Source: Woronichinia sp035285405 | Lineage (GTDB): Bacteria > Cyanobacteriota > Cyanobacteriia > Cyanobacteriales > Microcystaceae | Direction of reading: 5' to 3' | Assembly (NCBI GenBank): GCA_035285405.1 | Contig: JAYKJI010000329.1 | Location: 1 to 8,464, forward strand | DNA: 8,464 bases | Shown: piece after piece, positions 1-4,588 of the stretch | Position numbering within the stretch: the first letter of the stretch is position 1 | Layout: the number at the start of each line of letters is the position of its first letter | The notes under the pieces: model-generated | Seen by the model: only the letters and a program-made list of their open reading frames with translations | Databases searched by the model: none | Told to the model about the DNA's origin: nothing | Made by a program: the position numbers and the translations under genes

Positions 1-117
1 CGCGCTCAGGGACGTTCTGTTTTGGAATTTTTCCGCGAAGCTTTAGCTTCTGTTGACGAAAATAACATTATTTCTCTTGTTCCTGCTCCTGATTCTTTTG
101 TCAACCTGTTCACCTGA
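1..117 (+). pseudogene. 3' end of a transposase, IS66-like (cut by the window edge)
   Basis: An open frame enters from the left edge and stops at TGA 115-117, giving 38 residues. It reads RAQGRSVLEFFREAL followed by a variable tail. The QGRSVLEFF-type segment resembles the extreme C-terminus of IS66-family transposases, where a Cys/Gln-rich stretch precedes 'RSVxxFF' and a short tail ends the protein. The assignment comes from recognising this short tail only; no catalytic residues are visible. I cannot tell whether the rest of the element is intact to the left of the window. The stop lies only four bases from the stop of the convergent nuclease gene, so the element's terminal inverted repeat, if present, would have to lie in the 3' end of that gene. 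Confidence 0.5.
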
Positions 118-139
118 ATTCTTACAAATAGAGTTCAGG
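113..139. repeat. Short inverted repeat between two convergent genes
   Basis: CCTGAA (113-118) and TTCAGG (134-139) form a six-base stem around a 15-base loop, spanning the stop codons of the transposase remnant and the convergent nuclease gene. No run of T follows on either strand, so it is a poor intrinsic terminator. It could be chance or part of an insertion-sequence end. Confidence 0.2.
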
Positions 140-1348
140 GAAGTGGCTACTAAGATTGACTTCTAAATTGGACGAAGAAGAAATAATATCCTTAATCGTT
201 GGCAGCAATATTGTATTAAGAATGTTGTTTAAGCTAGTAAAATTAGAATCGTTTGCGATAGATAGACTTTTGGCATTAGAATCAAAATTCAATTCGTACG
301 CATCAAAGCAATCTGCTTCTAAGTTAGGGTCTTGTTCTTTTCGGTCATCTATGTTTACGAGTTTAAGATGTCCAATGTCTAGAATTTCATATTCAGGGTT
401 AATGAAAGTCAATTCATAATCAGAAGTTGGAAAGAACCCATTTAATTTTTTTTCTTTACCTAAATCTTCCAATGTTAAAAGTTTGACTGTTGGCCCTTTT
501 TCCTTTTTAACATACTCGATAATTGATGACGGATAACCCAAAGCGGAAACACAAAATAAGTGCTGCGCCCCAACTTCTTCCATTTTTTTACACCACCCAT
601 GAAAAGTGGTTATACTAGGTCTTGTTACTCTTTTCTGAACTTCTACAATAGCGAGAGTTTGTCGAGGATATTTACCGAATGTAATTACTACATCACATTG
701 TCTTGGCTTTCTGTTTGGGTTGTTAATAACAGGCAGCTTAACATTGTGTTCAACTTTAGCATCTGGTGATATAGCTTGTTCGATAAATGCAACAATCTTT
801 TCTGTCGATTCCCATGACGATGAAACCTTTTTGTTTTTTTCATCTCGAATCATAATTTCTAAAGGCTGGACTAGAATATCTTCTGTATCTTCTGGAAGAA
901 CTTCCCGCCGAACAACTTTGGGCCATAAATCAACAGGAGGATATAAAATTAAACCATGTTTAAGTTTGATATTCCCAAAATCATCTCGTAAGTATGGTCT
1001 TTTTGCACAATTCCATGCACCACAATCGCCTCTGAATTCACAAATACTCCAAAGACAAATTCGCCCTAAGTATTTCCCTCTTGGGTTTGCCAGAAAAGCA
1101 TCTACTCCTGCATTGTTACGTTTATGTTGCAGACGACCGTTCAACTGACGTTTCATCTTAGCAAGCGGAGCTAAATCGGTCTCGTCAGTCACTCGTATCA
1201 ATAAATCTACATCTTTAGGATAAAAACTCTCTCGTGTCAAAGAACCAATTAAGGAAATCCGCTTGATTCCTTCCAATTTGCAAGCTTGCTTAACAAATTC
1301 TAAGGTCTCAGCAAGAATGACAGCCCGATAAGTAGATTGTTCCGCCAT
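122..1348 (-). CDS. Nucleotidyltransferase / PD-(D/E)xK nuclease-like fusion protein
   Basis: The 408-residue reading starts at ATG 1348. An in-frame TTG at 1363 would add five residues, but neither has a strong ribosome site. Residues 1 to ~160 look like a Pol-beta-type nucleotidyltransferase: the G35-S36 turn, the DVD pair (D46, D48) and a likely third acidic residue D83, then four cysteines (98, 103, 109, 114) that may bind a metal, and a conserved-looking YLRDDF. Residues ~175-300 look like a PD-(D/E)xK-fold nuclease: D219 in QCDVVI, then E236-x-Q238-K239 in IVEVQKR, followed by a helix with FHGWCKKMEEVGAQHLFCVS. The ExQ form departs from the usual ExK. The tail beyond ~340 is Asn/Ser-rich and unrecognised. 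The gene is divergent from the TA island. A DNA-processing or defence role is inference; no partner is visible. Confidence 0.7.
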   Translation of the reverse strand: MAEQSTYRAVILAETLEFVKQACKLEGIKRISLIGSLTRESFYPKDVDLLIRVTDETDLAPLAKMKRQLNGRLQHKRNNAGVDAFLANPRGKYLGRICLWSICEFRGDCGAWNCAKRPYLRDDFGNIKLKHGLILYPPVDLWPKVVRREVLPEDTEDILVQPLEIMIRDEKNKKVSSSWESTEKIVAFIEQAISPDAKVEHNVKLPVINNPNRKPRQCDVVITFGKYPRQTLAIVEVQKRVTRPSITTFHGWCKKMEEVGAQHLFCVSALGYPSSIIEYVKKEKGPTVKLLTLEDLGKEKKLNGFFPTSDYELTFINPEYEILDIGHLKLVNIDDRKEQDPNLEADCFDAYELNFDSNAKSLSIANDSNFTSLNNILNTILLPTIKDIISSSSNLEVNLSSHFPELYL

Positions 1349-1386
1349 AATCAACCATCTCAACAGAAGGGATAAATCTAAAATAA

Positions 1387-1392
1387 ATTATA
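1387..1392 (-). promoter_or_regulatory. Candidate -10 box for the nucleotidyltransferase-nuclease gene
   Basis: On the minus strand this reads TATAAT, about 38 bases before ATG 1348. No good -35 box lies 16-18 bases upstream; that position falls in the GCGATCGC end of repeat copy 1. The match is to the hexamer only. Confidence 0.3.
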
Positions 1393-1403
1393 CTGAATTA
1401 AGT

Positions 1404-1451
1404 GCGATCGCTCCTCCCATAAACCAAATTGACCAAAAACAACTTGAAATT
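1404..1451 (+). repeat. HIP1-headed dispersed repeat, copy 1
   Basis: It begins GCGATCGC (1404-1411) and continues TCCTCCCATAAACC, then AATTGACC, and ends in CTTGAAATT. By hand alignment it matches copies 2-4 with scattered substitutions and a one-base indel in the A-rich part. It lies in the gap between the divergent nuclease gene and the antitoxin gene at 1470, opening the first TA block. TTGACC within it could act as a -35 box for that gene, with TTAATT 17 bases later as a weak -10. Confidence 0.75.
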
Positions 1452-1469
1452 TTAATTTGAGTAAAAATT

Positions 1470-1784
1470 ATGACATTAACCCTAACTTGGACTCCTGATC
1501 CCATCCTACTCACTAACCTTGTCAAAATTGCGGATCAAAAAGGTCAAACCCTCGAATCTACCTTGTCAGAGGCAGTTGAATTATATTTAGAAAATCAACC
1601 CAGTAAACAAGCTAGTATTCATACCAATTCTATAAAAAATCCTATTGAAAAAGTAGAAGATACCAGCCAATTTTTATTGGAAATTGCCAATTCTTTTGCC
1701 GAAGGTCTAACCGATGAAGATTTAGCTAATTTACCCGCAGATGGTGCAGAAAATCATGATCGCTATCTCTATAAAAATCAATAA
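1470..1784 (+). CDS. Antitoxin of a VapBC-like (PIN) module
   Basis: This 104-residue protein lies six bases upstream of a PIN-domain toxin, the usual antitoxin-toxin order. Residues 3-42 could form a ribbon-helix-helix-like DNA-binding unit: a short strand LTLTW, then helices through SEAVELYLE. The C-terminal end, LPADGAENHDRYLY (88-101), is a motif I associate with cyanobacterial antitoxins paired with PIN toxins, and probably wraps the toxin's active site. Known members of such pairs bind their toxin and repress their own operon; both roles are inferred here. The ATG at 1470 has only a weak GAG upstream. Repeat copy 1 lies directly before it. Confidence 0.75.
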   Translation: MTLTLTWTPDPILLTNLVKIADQKGQTLESTLSEAVELYLENQPSKQASIHTNSIKNPIEKVEDTSQFLLEIANSFAEGLTDEDLANLPADGAENHDRYLYKNQ

Positions 1785-1790
1785 ACACCA

Positions 1791-2219
1791 ATGAATGAAA
1801 CAATTTTTGCCGATACCTTTTATTGGGTTGCTTTGCTCAATCCTCGTGATAATTTTCATACTCAGGCTCTATCTCTAACTGCAACACTGAGTAACACAAA
1901 AATCATTACTACCGATGAAATTTTAACCGAAGTGCTTAACTTTTTGTCTGATGCAGGTCAAAATCTACGACAAAGAGGAACAAATACTATTCGGCAATTA
2001 CTTAATACAGACCCTCAAAAAGTAACCGTATTACCCCAATCTCATACTACATTTTTAGAGGGATTAGAATTATACGAAAAACGGTTAGATAAGGGCTATA
2101 GCTTAACTGATTGTATTTCAATGGTAACGATGAAACAAAAGAGAATTAATCAAATTTTGACAAACGATCACCATTTTACCCAGGAGAGATTTGAAATTCT
2201 TTTTACCAGCAATTATTAA
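1791..2219 (+). CDS. PIN-domain toxin, VapC-like ribonuclease
   Basis: This 142-residue protein has the layout of a PIN-domain endoribonuclease. The first acidic residue is D8 in FADTFYWVALL, the second is E47 (with E43 nearby) in TDEILTEVLNFL, the third is D107 in YSLTDCIS, and D126 lies in TNDHHF. Together these give the metal-binding acidic cluster of the family and none is missing, so the protein is probably active. PIN toxins of TA systems cut RNA, often tRNA or rRNA; the target here is unknown. It follows its antitoxin by six bases with no clear ribosome site of its own, suggesting translational coupling. The stop is followed almost at once by repeat copy 2. Confidence 0.85.
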   Translation: MNETIFADTFYWVALLNPRDNFHTQALSLTATLSNTKIITTDEILTEVLNFLSDAGQNLRQRGTNTIRQLLNTDPQKVTVLPQSHTTFLEGLELYEKRLDKGYSLTDCISMVTMKQKRINQILTNDHHFTQERFEILFTSNY

Positions 2220-2226
2220 AAATAGT

Positions 2227-2281
2227 GCGATCGCCGCTCCCATAAACCCAGTTGACCCAAGAAGCTTGAAATTATTCTTCT
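2227..2281 (+). repeat. HIP1-headed dispersed repeat, copy 2
   Basis: It begins GCGATCGC (2227-2234), then CGCTCCCATAAACCCAG, TTGACCCAAGAAGC and TTGAAATTATTCTTCT. By hand it matches copy 4 at 47 of 55 positions without gaps. It fills most of the gap between the PIN toxin stop and the brnT start. AGAAG and CTTCT inside it could pair as a weak five-base stem. Confidence 0.8.
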
Positions 2282-2311
2282 CATTGAGAGGTTTTATGAC
2301 TAGAATAGAGT

Positions 2312-2590
2312 ATGGACATCAGTTTTGACCCCGCAAAAAATGAAAGAAATATTCGTGAGCGTGGTCTTTCTTTTGAAGAGGTAGCTCAATTTGATTTTGA
2401 AACCGCACTTTTTCTTATAGATAATCGCCAAAATTACGGCGAAACTCGTTACATTGCTGTTGGCTATCTGGAAAAACGATTACATATTCTTTGTTTTACA
2501 GAAACCTTAACAGGGATACGTATCATTAGCTTTCGTAAAGCGAATTTAAGAGAGGTTAAAAAGTATGGTAAACCCAAAAACATTAACTAA
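2312..2590 (+). CDS. brnT: BrnT-family toxin
   Basis: This 92-residue protein has the expected size and shape of BrnT, a RelE-fold ribonuclease toxin. FDPAKNERNIRERGLSFEEV (5-24) is the family's opening; GETRYIAVGYLEKRLHILCF (43-62) forms the central strands, and IRIISFRKANLREVKKY (69-85) is the characteristic end with its Arg/Lys/Glu residues. BrnT proteins cut mRNA and are neutralised by BrnA, usually encoded just downstream. Here a short BrnA-like gene starts within brnT, in another frame. ATG 2312 gives the normal family N-terminus. A stronger ribosome site (GAGAGG, 2285-2290) sits before a different ATG at 2296 that opens a ten-codon frame overlapping this start. Confidence 0.85.
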   Translation: MDISFDPAKNERNIRERGLSFEEVAQFDFETALFLIDNRQNYGETRYIAVGYLEKRLHILCFTETLTGIRIISFRKANLREVKKYGKPKNIN

Positions 2591-2738
2591 TGCTGATGGT
2601 GAAGTCCGTGAACTAACAGAAGAAGACTTCCAAGCAGGAATTAGCTTCTCTGAATTACCCAAAAATCTTCAAGTCAAGCTCAACAAAAGCGAGGCTAATT
2701 TATCCTATCCAACTCATCCTCAAGCAATCAACAAATAA
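2565..2738 (+). CDS. Short BrnA-like antitoxin
   Basis: A 57-residue frame begins inside the end of brnT (26-base overlap) and stops exactly one base before the next start codon. It begins MVNPKTLTNADGEVRELTEE and continues DFQAGISFSELPKNL. The 'DGEVRELTEEDF' stretch matches the N-terminus of BrnA-like partners of BrnT, which probably contacts the toxin. Classical BrnA is longer and ends in a ribbon-helix-helix DNA-binding domain; that domain is absent here, the protein ending in a polar tail (SYPTHPQAINK). It may therefore neutralise the toxin without repressing the operon, or be a naturally short family member. The overlap with brnT points to translational coupling. Confidence 0.65.
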   Translation: MVNPKTLTNADGEVRELTEEDFQAGISFSELPKNLQVKLNKSEANLSYPTHPQAINK

Positions 2739-3203
2739 ATGGAAATATTATCATCTTATTCATCTGTTTTATATGAAACGGATTATATGCTCTGGCTAGA
2801 AATAACTTTAGAGCAAGTTAAGAATCGTCAAGTTGATCAATTAGATTGGGATAACTTAGCAGAAGAGATCGAAGGTTTAAAAATTTCCTTACATCATCAA
2901 GTTGATAATTACTTAAGACCGCTTTTAATTCATCTGCTCCTTTATCAATATTGGACAACAGAACGAGGAAAAAGTGGCTCTGATTGGAGTGATAAAATTT
3001 ATGATCTACGAGATGAACTAACAAATTTATTAGAATATTCAAAAACACTCTATAATTACTTTGTCAATCGTATTGATATAATCTATCCGAGAGCAAGAAA
3101 AAGTGTTATTTTAAAAACAGAATTTTCTCCTGATACTTTCCCTGAGCAATGCCCATTTTCCGTTGATCAAATACTAGACCTTGATTTTTATCCTGAATTA
3201 TGA
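2739..3203 (+). CDS. DUF29 family protein
   Basis: This 154-residue protein shows the family's marks in order: YETDYMLWL (12-20), LDWDNLAEEIEGL (35-47), a helical stretch with a hydrophobic LRPLLIHLLLYQYW run (59-72), then FPEQCPFSVDQILD (134-147) at the C-terminus. DUF29 proteins are predicted all-helical and are very abundant in cyanobacteria; their function is not established. The ATG directly abuts the TAA of the BrnA-like gene (TAAATG) and there is no ribosome site, so translation probably depends on the upstream genes. This makes it part of the brnT operon by position. Whether it acts with the TA pair is inference. Confidence 0.85.
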   Translation: MEILSSYSSVLYETDYMLWLEITLEQVKNRQVDQLDWDNLAEEIEGLKISLHHQVDNYLRPLLIHLLLYQYWTTERGKSGSDWSDKIYDLRDELTNLLEYSKTLYNYFVNRIDIIYPRARKSVILKTEFSPDTFPEQCPFSVDQILDLDFYPEL

Positions 3204-3214
3204 GGTAAAGTTTT

Positions 3215-3430
3215 ATGAATTTAAAATTAACTAAAGTTTTCCAAAAAGTACCTGAAGGTTATATCGGCTTGGTGGAAGAGTTACCTGGTGCATATTCCCA
3301 GGCTAATACCCTAGAAGAATGTCGAACTAATCTGGAAGAAGCTATTCAGTTAGTTTTGGATACAAATCGTTCATTAGCAGAGGAGCAATTACAAGGTCAA
3401 GACATCATTCGTGAGGCTATTTCTTATTAG
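3215..3430 (+). CDS. Orphan HicB-like protein
   Basis: This 71-residue protein has the HicB partial RNase H-like fold signature: LTKVFQKVPEGYIGLVEELPG (4-24), a strand pair ending in the Leu-Pro-Gly turn, then NTLEECRTNLEEAIQLVLD (32-50), the helix that follows. It ends in GQDIIREAI. HicB proteins normally neutralise a HicA RNase encoded next to them, but no HicA frame follows this gene. Instead the frame continues past TAG 3428-3430 into an unrelated antitoxin C-terminus. A GAGG ribosome site lies at 3203-3206, nine to eleven bases before ATG 3215. The gene starts 11 bases after the DUF29 stop, so the two are probably co-transcribed. Confidence 0.75.
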   Translation: MNLKLTKVFQKVPEGYIGLVEELPGAYSQANTLEECRTNLEEAIQLVLDTNRSLAEEQLQGQDIIREAISY

Positions 3431-3574
3431 GTGACAAATCTTCATAATAATCTTGTCAAACCCAAAGGAGCCTGGCGACAAGACTCTGCTATTGGAATGT
3501 TGGAAAATTGCCCAGAAATAGAAGATAGTGCCGTTTGGGTTCGACAACTACGCCAGAGTGAATGGGAAAGATAA
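3431..3574 (+). pseudogene. C-terminal remnant of a VapB-like antitoxin
   Basis: Directly after the HicB stop, in the same frame, GTG 3431 opens 47 codons ending at TAA 3572. The segment GAWRQDSAIGMLENC followed by DSAVWVRQLRQSEWER resembles the C-terminus of VapB-type antitoxins, the part that grips a PIN toxin ('DSxxWVRQLRxxEW'). The DNA-binding N-terminal half is missing, no ribosome site precedes the GTG, and no PIN gene follows. I read it as the leftover of an antitoxin whose front and toxin were lost. Readthrough of the TAG would make a 119-residue HicB-antitoxin chimera, which I consider unlikely but testable. Confidence 0.5.
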
Positions 3575-3621
3575 ATAAGAGACTGTTGCTTTATTCAAAA
3601 TTTAGAATTAATTCCAATAAC

Positions 3622-3667
3622 GCGATCGCCGCTTCCGTAAACCAAATTAACCCAAAGAACCCCAAAC
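3622..3667 (+). repeat. HIP1-headed dispersed repeat, copy 3
   Basis: It begins GCGATCGC (3622-3629), then CGCTTCCGTAAACC, AAATTAACCCAAAGAACC and CCAAACT. It is the most diverged 3' half of the four. It lies between the antitoxin remnant and the HicBA pair. TTAACC at 3649 with TACTAT at 3673 could form a weak promoter for hicB, but the 19-base spacing is long. Confidence 0.65.
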
Positions 3668-3691
3668 TGATTACTATTGGAGAAAACTGAA

Positions 3692-3910
3692 ATGAAAGCT
3701 GAACTAACTGCCATCATTGAAGCCGCCCCAGAAGGAGGCTATTGGGCAATTTGTCCAGAAATTGCTGGAGCTAACGGTCAAGGAGAAACGATCGCCGAAG
3801 CCAAAGCCAATCTAAAAAGTGCAATTGAACTTATCTTAGAAGACCGCCTAGCAGATATTCGTCGAGGCTTACCGCAAGAAGCCATTGAAGAGACAATCTT
3901 AATTCCATGA
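3692..3910 (+). CDS. hicB: HicB antitoxin
   Basis: This 72-residue protein, counted from ATG 3692, is followed by a HicA toxin gene that overlaps its stop (ATGA). GGYWAICPEIAGANGQGET (14-32) is the family's strand-turn-strand, and IAEAKANLKSAIELILEDR (33-51) its helix. HicB binds and blocks HicA and often represses the operon; a separate DNA-binding domain is not obvious in this short form. An in-frame TTG at 3677 would add five residues, but GGAG at 3679-3682 with nine bases before ATG 3692 fits that ATG better. The antitoxin-first order differs from the hicA-hicB order of E. coli but is common elsewhere. Confidence 0.85.
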   Translation: MKAELTAIIEAAPEGGYWAICPEIAGANGQGETIAEAKANLKSAIELILEDRLADIRRGLPQEAIEETILIP

Positions 3911-4086
3911 AACGCAAAGAATTAGAGAAAAGATTGCGACAAGCTGGTTGCTATCTTAAACGAGAAGGAGCCGCCCATTCGCTTTGGATTAATCCTAAAA
4001 CGGGAGTTGTCGAAGCCGTCCCTCGACATACAGACATCAAAGAATTTTTAGCTCAAAAAATTCTCAAAAATCTCAACGCAGAATAG
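3907..4086 (+). CDS. hicA: HicA toxin, mRNA interferase
   Basis: This 59-residue protein is the expected length for HicA, a double-stranded RNA-binding-fold ribonuclease that cleaves mRNA. It begins MKRKELEKRLRQAGCYLKRE, the family's first helix and strand, followed by GAAHSLWIN with the likely catalytic His25. It then has a strand through VVEAVPRHTDIKEFLAQKIL, whose 'VPRH..IK' matches the usual C-terminal strand and helix. No key residue is missing. The start overlaps the hicB stop by four bases (ATGA), so translation is coupled. It was found by reading the frame downstream of hicB. Confidence 0.85.
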   Translation: MKRKELEKRLRQAGCYLKREGAAHSLWINPKTGVVEAVPRHTDIKEFLAQKILKNLNAE

Positions 4087-4130
4087 AATAAATTATAGTG
4101 CAATCCATCTAAACAGAGACTATTTCTCAA

Positions 4131-4329
4131 ATGCAAATCAAAGAACTGAGTACCGAACAATTCCATAAACTAATTCGTGAAACCGTTGCCGAAGTATTAG
4201 AAGAATACATTGATCCTGACCAGGGAAACTCTAAAACCTGAAGTCGTTGAACGTTTATCAAAACGAGCAGAAACTATTCCTGCTGCCGAAGCCATGCAAC
4301 AAATAGGAATCAATTGGAATGAATTATAA
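4131..4329 (+). pseudogene. Frameshifted antitoxin-like gene
   Basis: ATG 4131 begins MQIKELSTEQFHKLIRETVA, continues into VLEEYIDPDQG, and stops early at TGA 4239. The +1 frame from about 4228 then reads TLKPEVVERLSKRAETIPA and ends AMQQIGINWNEL at TAA 4327. Joined by removing one A from GGAAAC (4224-4229), the two halves give a single protein of about 65 residues resembling small cyanobacterial antitoxins ('LIxxTVxExLxEYxxDPDxGxxLKPEVVERL') usually paired with a RelE/ParE-type toxin. No toxin gene follows; the next feature is repeat copy 4. A TATAGT at 4094-4099 could be its -10 box. It is either a true pseudogene, a sequencing error, or less likely a programmed frameshift. Confidence 0.6.
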
Positions 4330-4588
4330 AATTAGTTTTACCCAACCGAAAAATTTATGATTAAGGCGATCGCTGTTCCTACAAACCCAATTGACCCAAG
4401 AAGCCGGAAATCATTCTTCTTCATTTTTAATTAGCCAGATTAACCCCACTAATTTGTCTATCAATCCACACTCATCTCTTTGCCAAAGAAATTAAGAGGG
4501 ATCGAGAGACAACAATATTTGTAGTGACTTTCTCATACGAAGACGTACAAACAAGGGGTCGATTTAGGAATTATGACTCCAACCATTT
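4330..4588. other. Intergenic stretch between the TA island and pdhB
   Basis: Besides repeat copy 4 I see no gene here on either strand. The part from 4421 to 4588 is downstream of the minus-strand pdhB gene. It shows no convincing hairpin-plus-T terminator for pdhB, only two near-identical GTTGG tracts around the stop codon. Confidence 0.5.
4366..4420 (+). repeat. HIP1-headed dispersed repeat, copy 4
   Basis: It begins GCGATCGC (4366-4373), then TGTTCCTACAAACCCAA, TTGACCCAAGAAGC and CGGAAATCATTCTTCT. It matches copy 2 at 47 of 55 positions. It closes the TA island, with no plus-strand gene after it. AAGAAG (4397-4402) and CTTCTT (4416-4421) can pair as a six-base stem and are followed by CATTTTTAA, which could give weak termination of the island's last transcript. 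Confidence 0.8.

Noticed and set aside
156..1148. Plus-strand open frames opposite the nuclease gene (156-419, 560-769, 720-1148)
   Set aside because: They lie antisense to a long frame with clear domains and show no recognisable motifs; they are shadows.
2818..3048. Minus-strand frame opposite the DUF29 gene
   Set aside because: The plus strand carries the full DUF29 signature in operon context, while the antisense frame has no recognisable features.
1404..4420. The four repeats as a CRISPR array
   Set aside because: Copies are 700-1400 bases apart with whole genes between them and are imperfect. CRISPR repeats are near-identical and spaced by 30-50 bases.
1404..4420. The repeats as integron attC sites
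   Set aside because: They lack the attC core GTTRRRY and its paired inverted arms, and no integron integrase is present in the window. Only the cassette-like layout is shared.
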